A stretch of DNA of 64,000 bases from contig JADJUP010000045.1 of the NCBI GenBank assembly GCA_016716965.1, positions 1 through 64,000 of the forward strand, read 5' to 3'. The notes beneath the pieces were generated by a model. It was not told the origin of the DNA. It did no database searches and saw nothing but the letters and a program-made list of their open reading frames with translations. The first letter of the stretch is position 1, and every line of letters starts with the position of its first letter. The translations under genes and the position numbers were made by a program. This DNA is from Sulfuritalea sp. (GTDB lineage: Bacteria; Pseudomonadota; Gammaproteobacteria; Burkholderiales; Rhodocyclaceae). Below are positions 18,013 to 29,100 of this stretch, in pieces.

Positions 18013-18909
18013 ATGGCCGACGCCTCGGTCGAAGCCTTCCTCGCCGACCTGAGCGTGCAACGGCGGGCCAGCCCGCATACCGTGGCGGCCTATCGCCGCG
18101 ACCTGGTGCGGCTCGTGGCGCTGGCCGCCGACGGCGACCCGGTCGCGCTCAAGCCGCCGCAACTGCGGCGCGGCCTGATGGCTTTGCACGCGCAGGACCT
18201 GGCGCCGCGCTCCATCGCCCGCACCCTGTCGGCCTGGCGCAGCTACTACGCCTGGCTCGCGCGGCGCGGCGCGATCGAACTCAATCCCGCCGACGGCCTG
18301 CGCGCACCGAAGCGCCCGCGCAGCTTGCCCAAGGCGCTCGGCATCGACCAGGCCGCCGCCCTGCTCGACGTGCCGGCGACCACCGCGGAAGACGATCCGC
18401 TGCTGGTACGCGACGCGGCGATGTTCGAACTGTTCTACTCCTCGGGCCTGCGCCTGGCGGAACTGGTGAGCCTCGACTGGCCCGGCGGGCTCGACCTCGA
18501 TGCCGGCGAAGTCACGGTCACCGGCAAGCGGCGCAAGACGCGCACGGTGCCGGTCGGCGACAAGGCGCAAATCGCCCTGCGCGCCTGGCTCGAGCTGCGT
18601 CCGCGCTTCGCCGTGGAGGGCAGCGTCGCGCTCTTCCTCGGGCGCCACGGCACGCGCCTGATGCCGCGCCAGATCGAGTACCGCCTCGCGCAATGGGCGC
18701 AGCGCCAGGGCGTCGGCGTGCACGTGCATCCGCACATGCTGCGCCACTCCTTCGCCTCGCACGTGCTGCAATCCTCCGGCGACCTGCGCGCGGTGCAGGA
18801 AATGCTCGGCCACGCCAGCATCGCCGCGACGCAGATCTATACGCATCTCGACTTTCAGCACCTGGCGAAGGTGTACGACAGCGCGCATCCGCGGGCGAAG
18901 AACAAGTGA
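18013..18909 (+). CDS. xerC: Tyrosine recombinase XerC
   Basis: 298 residues, the usual Xer length. N-terminal SAM-like core-binding domain (EAFLADLSVQRRASPHTVAA). Catalytic residues: Arg in SSGLRLAELVSLDW (near 146), Lys in TGKRRKTRTVPVG, HMLRHSFASH (near 240), the His of MLGHASIAATQIY and the Tyr nucleophile in IYTHLDF (near 276). With XerD it resolves chromosome dimers at dif. Its place after dapF and DUF484 identifies it as the housekeeping XerC and not a phage integrase. Confidence 0.93.
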   Translation: MADASVEAFLADLSVQRRASPHTVAAYRRDLVRLVALAADGDPVALKPPQLRRGLMALHAQDLAPRSIARTLSAWRSYYAWLARRGAIELNPADGLRAPKRPRSLPKALGIDQAAALLDVPATTAEDDPLLVRDAAMFELFYSSGLRLAELVSLDWPGGLDLDAGEVTVTGKRRKTRTVPVGDKAQIALRAWLELRPRFAVEGSVALFLGRHGTRLMPRQIEYRLAQWAQRQGVGVHVHPHMLRHSFASHVLQSSGDLRAVQEMLGHASIAATQIYTHLDFQHLAKVYDSAHPRAKNK

Positions 18910-18943
18910 GCACCGCCTGTAGCGGGCCGGCGCGGGCGCAGCC

Positions 18944-19168
18944 ATGAAGCCGCACCACTGGCCGTGGACCTTCCTCGTGTTCACCGTGCTCGGCGTCGTG
19001 CTTCTCATCGCCGGCATCGCCGCGATGGCGGGATTGCTGCGCGGCACGCATCCGTTGTTCGGCGACGACATGGCAGGCTGGGCGCTGATCGTTTCGGCGG
19101 TCGCCAGCTTCGTGACCGGGGCGTTTCCGCTGGTGCTGCGCCGGCTCGCGGAGCGCGAGAGCGCCTGA
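18944..19168 (+). CDS. Small two-helix membrane protein, unknown function
   Basis: 74 residues. Two hydrophobic segments, FLVFTVLGVVLLIAGIAAMA (near 10-30) and WALIVSAVASFVTGAFPLVL (near 44-64), with a short loop and a charged C-terminus (RRLAERESA). No domain recognised. It follows xerC by 34 bases and may be its last cotranscribed gene. A GCACCG...CGGTGC inverted repeat follows at 19178-19197 and could end transcription. Confidence 0.6.
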   Translation: MKPHHWPWTFLVFTVLGVVLLIAGIAAMAGLLRGTHPLFGDDMAGWALIVSAVASFVTGAFPLVLRRLAERESA

Positions 19169-19213
19169 TAGCCAGCACCGACAGGGTGCGGTGCTTGTCG
19201 TGCGCCAATTAAC

Positions 19214-19252
19214 ACCACGAAAATTGATAGTCTATCTATCAAATATCGTGGT
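19214..19252. promoter_or_regulatory. 39-base near-perfect inverted repeat upstream of the AAA ATPase gene
   Basis: Left arm ACCACGAAAATTGATAG (19214-19230) and right arm CTATCAAATATCGTGGT (19236-19252) pair at 15 of 17 positions around a five-base centre. It is AT-rich amid GC-rich surroundings, ends 12 bases before the ATG and overlaps possible promoter hexamers (TTGATA, TATACA). Likely an operator, possibly a mRNA stem covering the ribosome site. Confidence 0.6.
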
Positions 19253-19264
19253 ATACATTGCGAC

Positions 19265-20413
19265 ATGATCGAACGTTCCCGTCACCTTGACAAGGCTTCC
19301 AGCCTGCTTGAGGAGTTCCCGGTGGTCGCCCTGATCGGCGCCCGCCAGGTTGGCAAGACCACGCTGGCGCACGCCATTGCCGCGCGTCAAAGCGGTCCTG
19401 TCCACCACTTCGACCTTGAAGATCCGCGTACCGAGGCGCGCCTTGCCTCTCCCATGCTGGCGCTGGAGGGACTTGGCGGCCTTGTGGTGCTCGACGAGAT
19501 CCAGCGCCACCCCGAGCTTTTTCCGGTCCTGCGCGTGCTGGCGGATCGCCCGGGAACGCAGGCACGCTTCCTCATCCTCGGTTCCGCATCGCCCGAGTTG
19601 ATGCAACACTCGGCCGAGAGCCTGGCGGGGCGCGTGGCCTACCACGAACTGCCCGGACTCGACCTCACCGAAACCGGGACGGCGGCAATGGATGCCCTCT
19701 GGCAGCGCGGCGGCTTTCCCAAATCCTTTCTCGCCGGCAGCGATGCAGCCAGCCTGCGCTGGCGCCAGGAATTTACCCGCAGCTACCTGGAGCGGGACAT
19801 TCCGGCGCTCGGTTTTCGTCTGCCACCGGCCACGCTGCGCCGCTTCTGGAGCATGCTGGCGCACTATCACGGCCAGACCTGGAACGGCTCCGAACTGGCG
19901 CGCGCTTTCGGCGTCACGGAACGCACCGTGCGTCACTATCTCGACATCCTCGCGGCCACCTTCATGGTGCGTATCCTCGCGCCCTGGCACGAGAATCTCG
20001 GCAAGCGCCAGGTAAAGGCGCCCAAGATATACCTGAGCGACAGCGGCATGCTTCACAGCCTGCTCGATATCGCCAACCCGGCGGCGCTGGGCAATCATCC
20101 GAAGATCGGCGCGTCCTGGGAAGGTTTCGCCCTGCATCAGGTGGTCAGCAGGCTGAATGCAAGCTGGGACGCCTGCCATTACTGGAAGCTTCACTCCGGC
20201 GCCGAACTGGACCTGTTCGTGCAAAGCGGCGGCCGTCGGCTCGGCTTCGAGTTCAAATTCAGTGACACTCCGCGCCTGACGCCATCCATGCATTCCGCAT
20301 TGGAACAACTGCGACTGGACGGTCTCTACGTGGTGCACGCCGGTCGCGAGCGCTTCCCGCTCGCGGAGCGCATCGAAGCCATGCCACTGGCCGCCGTGGG
20401 CAGTGTCGACTAG
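19265..20413 (+). CDS. AAA-type ATPase with DUF4143 domain
   Basis: 382 residues. Walker A LIGARQVGKTTLAHAIA (near 22-38), Walker B GGLVVLDEIQRHP (near 74-86) and ILGSASPELM (sensor-like) form the AAA_14 domain. The second half (YLERDIPALGF, RYLDILAATFMV-like, APKIYLSDSGMLHSLL, then ELDLFVQSGGRRLGFEFKFS) is DUF4143, whose C-terminal part resembles a restriction-like nuclease fold. Function of the family is not established; it is frequent in accessory regions. It is preceded by its own large inverted repeat and ends convergent with azlD, sharing the tetranucleotide CTAG for both stop codons. Confidence 0.85.
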   Translation: MIERSRHLDKASSLLEEFPVVALIGARQVGKTTLAHAIAARQSGPVHHFDLEDPRTEARLASPMLALEGLGGLVVLDEIQRHPELFPVLRVLADRPGTQARFLILGSASPELMQHSAESLAGRVAYHELPGLDLTETGTAAMDALWQRGGFPKSFLAGSDAASLRWRQEFTRSYLERDIPALGFRLPPATLRRFWSMLAHYHGQTWNGSELARAFGVTERTVRHYLDILAATFMVRILAPWHENLGKRQVKAPKIYLSDSGMLHSLLDIANPAALGNHPKIGASWEGFALHQVVSRLNASWDACHYWKLHSGAELDLFVQSGGRRLGFEFKFSDTPRLTPSMHSALEQLRLDGLYVVHAGRERFPLAERIEAMPLAAVGSVD

Positions 20414-20736
20414 CCGCCCGCCAGCGCCCGCAGCCCGAGCAACACCGCCATGCCGGCAATGAAGGGCAGCCAGGGATTGCGCCACAACATGGCAGCGGCG
20501 ACCGCGGCGATGATGCCGGCGAGCCTGGGATTGAGCGGCGCGAACTCCCCGGCGACCACCAGCACGTCGGGCGTCACGATCGCCGCCAGCGCCGCGGCCG
20601 GGGCGTAGCGCAGCGCGCGCTGGACCACCGGCGGCAGGCTGACGCGGCTGCCGAGCACGATGAAGCTGGCGCGCGGCAGCGTGGTCGCGAGGCCGATCAG
20701 GATGAAGGCGAGCCACAGCGTCGCGTCCTGGCTCAT
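20410..20736 (-). CDS. azlD: AzlD-family branched-chain amino acid transport protein
   Basis: 108 residues, mostly hydrophobic with about four helices; TTLPRASFIVLGSRVSLPP near residues 18-36 is the AzlD signature. It forms the small partner of AzlC, together exporting branched-chain amino acids or analogues across the inner membrane. ATG overlaps the azlC stop (ATGA), so the two are translationally coupled. Confidence 0.88.
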   Translation of the reverse strand: MSQDATLWLAFILIGLATTLPRASFIVLGSRVSLPPVVQRALRYAPAAALAAIVTPDVLVVAGEFAPLNPRLAGIIAAVAAAMLWRNPWLPFIAGMAVLLGLRALAGG

Positions 20737-21440
20737 GGCGCTTCCTTCCTCGCATGCCAGTGCTCGGCGGCGAAGCCGGCGCCGATTCCGGCGACGATGC
20801 CGACGATCAGGCCCAGCCGCAGCGGCATGCCGCGCAGGATGATCGAGGTGGCGCCGCCGACCACCGCCGCGACCAGCATCGGACGCTGCTTCGCCATCGG
20901 GATCAGCAGCACCAGCAGGGCGATGCTGGCCATGAATTCGAGCGACCAGTGTTTCGGGATCGAGCCCGCCGCGAATACGCCGATCAGGGCGAAGACCTGC
21001 CACAACAGCCAGGACCACAGCGACGGCGCGAGGAAGTAGCCCAGGCGCCAGCGCGTGTCATCGACCTTCAGCATCTTTTCCATGCAATGGGCGAATACGC
21101 CGTCGGTCAGCAGGTGGCCGCAGACCCAGCGCGTCGGCATGCCGACGCCGCGAAAGCCGTCGGCGATGGCCGCGCTGAAAATCACGAAACGCAGGTTGAG
21201 CGCCAGCGCCGTGGCCACCATCAGCCACAGCGGCGCGCCGATGGCGATCAGCGGCAGGGTGCCGAGCTGGGCGGTGCCGGCGAACACGATCACGTTCATG
21301 CCCATCGCCTGCAGCGGGGTCAGGCCGGTGCTGATCATGGCCATGCCGGTGACCATGGCCCAGGGGATCAGGCCCACGGAAAGCGGCAGGAAGCCGAGGA
21401 AGCCCTCGCGGGCACCGGCGCGGAACGACGAAACGGACAT
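20733..21440 (-). CDS. azlC: AzlC-family branched-chain amino acid permease
   Basis: 235 residues from ATG 21440 (MSVSSFRAGAREGF). The frame is open further upstream to 21689 but that would translate a dispersed repeat, and homology begins here. GFLPLSVGLIPWAMVTGMAM, FAGTAQLGTLPLIAIGAP and LNLRFVIFSAAI are the AzlC motifs across about eight membrane segments. Large subunit of the AzlCD exporter. Divergent from icd. Confidence 0.88.
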   Translation of the reverse strand: MSVSSFRAGAREGFLGFLPLSVGLIPWAMVTGMAMISTGLTPLQAMGMNVIVFAGTAQLGTLPLIAIGAPLWLMVATALALNLRFVIFSAAIADGFRGVGMPTRWVCGHLLTDGVFAHCMEKMLKVDDTRWRLGYFLAPSLWSWLLWQVFALIGVFAAGSIPKHWSLEFMASIALLVLLIPMAKQRPMLVAAVVGGATSIILRGMPLRLGLIVGIVAGIGAGFAAEHWHARKEAP

Positions 21441-21485
21441 GGCGGCAGGCTGGAGTCGAATCAGCGCCATTCTAGGAACTTTCCG

Positions 21486-21533
21486 CGCCGTTCCGCCAGC
21501 GACCGCAGGAAGTCCCCGTGGGGCGCCGACTTT
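21486..21533 (-). repeat. Long (48-base) dispersed repeat, copy L2
   Basis: On the minus strand it starts AAAGTCGGCGCC, contains CCACGGGGACTTCCTGCGG and ends GGCGGAACGGCG. It sits in the azlC-icd divergent gap, 46 bases upstream of the azlC start. Confidence 0.85.
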
Positions 21534-21663
21534 TGCGCGGCGACCCCGCCCCACGCGCCGACGGGGGCGCAAAAGGGAGTTCTTGAAATCGCCGGAAGCA
21601 TTCATAATGCGGCTGATGAGGGCATAAACGGATATTTTCAACACACCGCAAGGGGAAAAAGGA

Positions 21664-23895
<2,232 letters not shown>

Positions 23896-23908
23896 CATCG
23901 AAGCGTCG

Positions 23909-23942
23909 AATCGGGCCTGCCGCGCAGGCAGGCCCGATTTTC
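23909..23942 (+). terminator. Rho-independent terminator of icd
   Basis: Perfect 13-base stem, AATCGGGCCTGCC paired with GGCAGGCCCGATT across a GCGCA loop, followed by TT. It lies 14 bases after the icd stop. It may also serve the convergent exonuclease gene. Confidence 0.88.
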
Positions 23943-23962
23943 GCGTCCCCGGCTCCGGTCGC

Positions 23963-24568
23963 TCAGGGTCGGGTCAGGTGGCCTTCGGCCAGGGCCAGAT
24001 GGTAGACGCGCAGGGCGACCTGGGCATCGTCGGCGGCATACAGCATCTGTCGTTCGTTGAGCCGCGGGTGGGCCCAGTTGGACGTGGTGATGCGCTTGGA
24101 CTTTTGCATGCGCCGGCCGAGGTAGCGGGCGACGGCGGTCTTGGCGCCCATGCTCTGCTTCGGTTTGTCGCCGGGAAGCGCACGCGACAGGTCGAGCACC
24201 GCCCGTGCCTCGATGCCGAGTCGCGAGCTGAGTTGCGACAGGTCGCTGCCGAGGCCGAAACCCACCTTGAGTATCCGCGTCGATTCGAGGATTTCGCGCA
24301 GGCCCTCGCGGTCCAGGCTGGCATTGACGGGAAACAGGTAAACCCGACGCTCGGTGGCCAGTTGCACCAGGTGAGGCCCGGTCGATACTTCGCCCTTGGC
24401 GAAGGTCGGTTTGGCTTCGGTGTCGAAACCGAGCACCGTTTCGGCGAGCAATGCCCGGCAGGCATCGGTTGCCGTAGCGAGTGAATCGACCAGTGTCACG
24501 TCGGCGATATCGATGCCCTGATAGAGCGGCAAGTCGTCGACAGGCGGGGTTTGCGAGGGAGTATCCAC
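23963..24568 (-). CDS. 3'-5' exonuclease, RNase D-like DEDDy fold
   Basis: 201 residues if the GTG at 24568 is used; an ATG at 24670 would add 34 residues and nearly touch the divergent small gene. Exonuclease motifs: VLGFDTEAKPTF (Exo I Asp/Glu), ILKVGFGLGSDLSQLSS (Exo II Asp) and MLYAADDAQVALRVYHLA (Exo III Tyr...Asp). No HRDC domain, so it is shorter than RNase D and resembles small stand-alone exonucleases of betaproteobacteria. Probably acts on RNA 3' ends. Convergent with icd. Confidence 0.8.
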   Translation of the reverse strand: MDTPSQTPPVDDLPLYQGIDIADVTLVDSLATATDACRALLAETVLGFDTEAKPTFAKGEVSTGPHLVQLATERRVYLFPVNASLDREGLREILESTRILKVGFGLGSDLSQLSSRLGIEARAVLDLSRALPGDKPKQSMGAKTAVARYLGRRMQKSKRITTSNWAHPRLNERQMLYAADDAQVALRVYHLALAEGHLTRP

Positions 24569-24682
24569 GTAGTGATCAGGGTTAGTGAGGAAGGCGGGGG
24601 CGAATGCGGGCAGGAAGTCTATAGGATCATTGGCCCAACTCGGTCTACAATTGCGGTCTCCCTCCTGCATGAGTTCCACGGT

Positions 24683-24904
24683 ATGTCCGAAACCGCTTTC
24701 TGCTATCACTGCCGTCAGCATCATCCGAAGACGGAAATGCGCCAGATCGAAACCAAGGCCGGCAAGCGCTGGCGCTGCATCCGCAGCATCGAGGCGACCC
24801 GCCAGGGACAGGCTGCGCGCGAGGCCTACGGCCGCCAGGTGTCCGAAATGAACAAGTCCGAGGCGCAAAGCCGGGCCAGGTTGGCCAAGCCGATCGTCGT
24901 CTGA
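24683..24904 (+). CDS. Small conserved cysteine-motif protein, unknown function
   Basis: 73 residues from ATG 24683. FCYHCRQHHPKTEM carries a CxxC pair and a further cysteine in KRWRCIRSI, suggesting an incomplete or intermolecular zinc site, followed by a charged helical tail (REAYGRQVSEMNKSEAQSR). I recall similar small proteins in other betaproteobacteria but no function. It is divergent from the exonuclease gene with a very short gap and lies 29 bases before the amidase gene. Confidence 0.62.
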   Translation: MSETAFCYHCRQHHPKTEMRQIETKAGKRWRCIRSIEATRQGQAAREAYGRQVSEMNKSEAQSRARLAKPIVV

Positions 24905-24933
24905 CGGTCGCGCCCAATCCGCCCGCATCCGTG

Positions 24934-25689
24934 ATGGTGCTGCGCGGAATAGCCCTGCTCCTGCTGGCCGCGCTGGCAGCCTGCGCGCCGCTGCCGCCGG
25001 ATGGTCGCGTCCAGTGGGTGCCGTCGCCCAACTTCGACCAGCGCCGGCCGAACTTCGTCATCCTGCACCAGACCACCAACGACAATGTCGCCAAGGCACT
25101 TGCCACGCTCACCGATCCGCAGCGCAAGGTAAGCGCCCACTACCTGATCGGCCGTGACGGCGCGGTGCTGCAACTGGTCGACGAAGCAGCGCGCGCCTGG
25201 CACGCCGGCGAGTCGCGCTGGGGCGCCATGGGCGACCTCAATTCCGCCTCGATCGGCATCGAACTCGACAACACCGGCGAGGAAGCCTTCGCCGAGCCGC
25301 AGATCGCCGCGCTGCTGGTGCTGCTCGGCGATCTGCGCGAGCGCTACCGGATTCCCGCCGAGAACGTGCTCGCCCATGGCGACGTGGCGCCGACGCGCAA
25401 GGTCGATCCGAGCCGATTGTTCCCCTGGCGTCGTCTGGCCCAGGCCGGCTTCGGCCTCTGGTGCGAGTCGCCGCCGGCCACCGCGCCGGCGGGCTTCGAT
25501 GCCCTGCTGGGGCTGCGCGCGCTCGGCTACGACATCGCCAATCCGCCCGCGGCGCGCGCCGCCTTCCGCCGCCACTTCCTCGCGCAGGACGGCGAGGGCG
25601 ACCTGGAACCGGCCGCGCAGGGCATGCTGCATTGCCTGCTGAGCCAGAAGCGCGAAGCCTCGGCGCCGCCGAGCGGCATGGGGAACTGA
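24934..25689 (+). CDS. N-acetylmuramoyl-L-alanine amidase, AmiD-like lipoprotein
   Basis: 251 residues from ATG 24934 (GTG at 24931 is an alternative). A lipoprotein signal ALLLLAALAAC ends in a lipobox cysteine near residue 18. Amidase_2 domain: FVILHQTTND (first Zn His), SAHYLIGRDG, SIGIELDN, then LAHGDVAPTRKVDPS, which holds the second Zn His and the catalytic Lys. A C-terminal peptidoglycan-binding-like helical region follows. It cleaves the amide bond between muramic acid and the stem peptide, probably in cell-wall recycling at the outer membrane. Confidence 0.87.
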   Translation: MVLRGIALLLLAALAACAPLPPDGRVQWVPSPNFDQRRPNFVILHQTTNDNVAKALATLTDPQRKVSAHYLIGRDGAVLQLVDEAARAWHAGESRWGAMGDLNSASIGIELDNTGEEAFAEPQIAALLVLLGDLRERYRIPAENVLAHGDVAPTRKVDPSRLFPWRRLAQAGFGLWCESPPATAPAGFDALLGLRALGYDIANPPAARAAFRRHFLAQDGEGDLEPAAQGMLHCLLSQKREASAPPSGMGN

Positions 25690-25694
25690 CTGCC

Positions 25695-26072
25695 ATGAAG
25701 ACCAGCTACGCGCAGATACCCGCCTACGTGACCAAGGATGGTTCCGAGATCCGCGAGCTGATGCATCCCGCGCAGCATGGCAATCGCCTGCAAAGCCTGG
25801 CCGAAGCCACGGTCGCGCCGGGTTGCCGCACGCAATTGCATCGCCATGCGCGGACCGAGGAGCTGTACCACGTTACTTCCGGCAGCGGCCTGATGACCCT
25901 GGGCTCCGAGCGCATGAAAGTCGGCGCCGGCGACACGGTGCTGATCGCGCCCGGCACGCCGCATTGCATCGAGGCGCTGGGTGCCGAGCCGCTGACCATC
26001 CTCTGCTGCTGCACGCCGCCCTATTCGCACGAGGACACGGAACTGCTGGAGGCGCAACAACCGCCGGCGTGA
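25695..26072 (+). CDS. Cupin-domain protein
   Basis: 125 residues, a single small beta-barrel. Metal-binding cupin motifs: RTQLHRHARTEELYHVTSG (His-x-His...Glu) and APGTPHCIEALG (second His). Specific substrate unknown; such single cupins include mannose-6-phosphate isomerase-like proteins. It begins five bases after the amidase stop. The stretch MKVGAGDTV around residues 75-83 is encoded by a copy of the dispersed repeat, although Gly-Asp turns are also normal at that place in cupins. Confidence 0.8.
   Translation: MKTSYAQIPAYVTKDGSEIRELMHPAQHGNRLQSLAEATVAPGCRTQLHRHARTEELYHVTSGSGLMTLGSERMKVGAGDTVLIAPGTPHCIEALGAEPLTILCCCTPPYSHEDTELLEAQQPPA
25917..25940 (+). repeat. Short dispersed repeat in the cupin gene
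   Basis: AAAGTCGGCGCCGGCG followed by ACACGGTG, read in the family frame as KVGAGDTV. Confidence 0.6.
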
Positions 26073-26134
26073 AAGTTATGTCTCCGGCAATGCCGGAGAC
26101 GGTATCCCCTGCGGACGGCGCCGACGGTACGGCG
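26072..26134 (+). repeat. Divergent 63-base copy of the dispersed repeat with a perfect hairpin
   Basis: Begins AAAGTT and ends CGGTACGGCG like the family, but the middle is replaced. That middle includes GTCTCCGGCA-A-TGCCGGAGAC, a perfect ten-base stem (26080-26100). It lies exactly between the convergent cupin and DUF748 stops and could work as a bidirectional transcription stop. Confidence 0.6.
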
Positions 26135-26136
26135 GT

Positions 26137-29100
26137 TCAGCGTGCGGCTTTGCCCAATCCGAGCTTGAGGGCGACCTCGTGGTCCGCGCCGGCGATCATC
26201 TCGGCCGCTCCGAGCGTGACGCGCTCGACCGGTGCCCTTGCGTCCTTCAGCACCGCCAGGGTGGCCTCGCCGCGGGCCTGCGCCAGTTGCTGCAGGCGTT
26301 CGTCGGTGACGGCTTCCTTCTCGCGCAGGCGCTGGTAGAGCACGGCGTGGAAATCCGCGCCCTTGAGCGCGCCGACTTCGCTTTCGTTCAACTGGCGCGG
26401 CGGGCGCACCAGGCCGGTGAGGCGCGACATCATCTTGCCGGTCAGGTTTTCTTCGAGCTGCCCCGGATTGGCCTCGCGGAAACCCTGCTTCAGTCCGGCC
26501 AGTTCGGCGGCGCCGTAGCGGTCGCCGAACAGCGTTTCCAGCGCTGTCTGGATCGCCGGCGAGCGGGTAGAGATCGGTCCGGGATCGCCTTGGGATTCGA
26601 TCTTCTGCCCGCTTTTTTCCAGCAGCACGCGGCGCAGTTGCTGGTCCTGCAGGGCGACGCGGTCGGCGGCGTTCCACGTGCCGCCGAGAGTCAGCGCCAG
26701 TGCGGGGCGCTTGTTCAGCGCGGCGGCCAGCTTTACCAGCTTCTCGCGCTCGGGCGGCGTCAGGCGTCGCGCGCCGGCCTCGAAGGCGATGCTGTCGAGC
26801 TTCTCGTCGCCGCCGCCGAACAGGGCGCCCAGCGCGCGGAAGGGCGCGGTGACGATCTTGGTCAGGACATTGCCGATCACCTTCCAGACCAGCGCGCCGT
26901 AGCTGAACTGCGGATCGTCGAGGCTGCCGGTGATCGGCAGGCCGAGGTCGATGCGGCCATCGGAATCCTCCAGCAGGGCGATCGCCAGGTCCAGCGGCAG
27001 GTCCTTCGCGGTCGGACTGTCCACGCGTTCGCCCAGCACCAGCTTGTCGATCACCACCTTGTTCTCGCTTTGCAGCTGGCGCTTGCGGATGTTGTATTCG
27101 AGGTCGAGCGAGAGCTTGCCGGAATCGATGCGGCGTCCGGCGAAGGTGGCCGAGTAGGGCGTCAGGCGCGTCATTTCGAGGTTGCGGAAGTTCAACCTGA
27201 TCTCGGTGAATCCGGTCGGGTCGAAGGGATCGATCTGGCCCACGGCGCGCGCCAGGCCGTAATCGTCCACCTCGCCGTCGAGTTCGAGCTGGCCCGTCGC
27301 GCCGGGGCGCGACGACAGGCCGGCGATGGAGCCGCGCAGCTTGTGGATGCGCGTGCCGAACGGGAACAGCAGCGACTCGTCGGCGAATTCGAGCTCGCCG
27401 TCGCGGAAGCGCAGGCGGTCGATGTTGACCAGGAAGGCCGGCGCCGCCGGCGCGGAAGTCGGCGCCCCACGGGGACTTCCTTCGGTCGCCGGCGCCACGG
27501 CGGGCGTGGCGGCAGCGTTTGCCTTGGCTTCGGGCGCAGCGGGGGGCTGCGCATCCGCCTTGCGCAGGATGCGCTGGAAATTGGTGGATTTGTCCCTGGC
27601 GATCAGCAACTGCGTATCGAGACCGTCGAGCATCAGCTCGCCTACCTGCAATTTCTGCGGCGTTGCTTCCAGCTGTTTGCTGCCGAGGTATTTCCAGGCG
27701 AGGAAGACCTTGTCGCTGCCCGCTTCGTTGAGCCGCAGTTCGCTGACGCCAAAACTTCCCTTGTAACTGCTGCCCCTGGCGTCGTGCCGCAGCTTGCCGG
27801 CGGCGCTGACGCGGCCGCTGGCAAGATCCAGCGCCGCGTATTTTCCGATGAAGGGCTGCGCCGGATTCAACGCCAGGTCGTCGAGTTTCAGTTGCAGGTC
27901 GATCGCCGCCGTTGCCGGCAGCAGCTTGCCTTCCACCACAAGCCGGCCGCCACTGGCCACGCGCAGCCCGGCCTTGAGCGGCAGCGGCCGGTCCAGCTTT
28001 TCGCTGATGCCGGAGGTTTCCACCGCGATCTCGTCGAGCCCGACCCGCAGCGCCGGTTTCATCGATTCGTCATTGAAGGCAATGCCGAAGCCGGAGAGGG
28101 CGACACGCTCCACCGCATAGCGCCAGGGCGCGGGCGGCGCGCCCGGTGTCGCCGCGGCGTGTGCCGGCTTCGCAGCGGGTGCGTCCGGGGCGAGTGCCTT
28201 CAGCGTCGCCAGCAGGTCGATCGCGCCATCGGCATCGCGGCGCAGGGCCAGCCGTCCGTTGCTGAGCTGGACCGTACCGAGTTCCGCGCTGCGCTGTGCA
28301 AGGTCGATGCGGGTCGGGGCCAGCGTCAGTTCGGGCAGGGAGAACAAGGCGGCACGCTGCGTGCCCGTGCCGGACTCCAGGCTGGCATCGCGCAGCGTCA
28401 GCGACTGGAAGGCCAGTTGCTGCGTGGCGAGGTCGAAGCGCCCGCCGCCGAGCGCCAGCGCGCCGATACCGATGGCCGGCGCGCCGGTCGCCTTCGGCTT
28501 GCGCAGTACGAATTTGGCGAGTTCCACCGTGAAGGGTTCCAGCACGAACGCCAGCTTGCCGTCGGCGATGGCGAGTCGATAGTCGAGCGCCAGGCTGGCG
28601 ACGCCCGCGGGAGGCGCGAAGCCCAGTTCCGGCGGCATGTGGGCGCCCAGCAGCGGCCCCAGCTTGCCGAGGTCGGCGCCGCGCAGGTCGAGGTGTCCGC
28701 GCGACCCCGGAGGGTTCAGCGTGGCTTCGCCGGTCCATTCGATCTGCGCGCCGAAGGCGGTTTTCGCGGTGATCCTGAAGGGGCCGGAATCGTCGGGCCG
28801 CGTCGAAATGTCGGACAGCTCCAGGTCGAAGGCATCGATGCGGCTGACGAAGGGCGGCTCACTGCGCCGGTCGGCGATGTCGGCCTGGGCGCCGGTCAGC
28901 GCGAGGTGGCGGATCTCGATGCGCGGCGGCGTGTCCGCCGTGGCCTCGTCCTTGCCGGCGAAGGCCGCCAGCAGCCGGCTCCAGTTGAGCGGTCCCTGCG
29001 GCCCATCGTGCAGGATCACGCTGGCGGCAAGCCCGTCGAGTTTCAGATCGTCGATTACCACGGATCGCGAGGTGAGGCTGGAGATCGAGAGGTCGACGAA

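Noticed and set aside
18013..18909. Tyrosine recombinase as evidence of a prophage or island
   Set aside because: Sequence and the dapF-DUF484 context identify housekeeping XerC; no phage genes are near.
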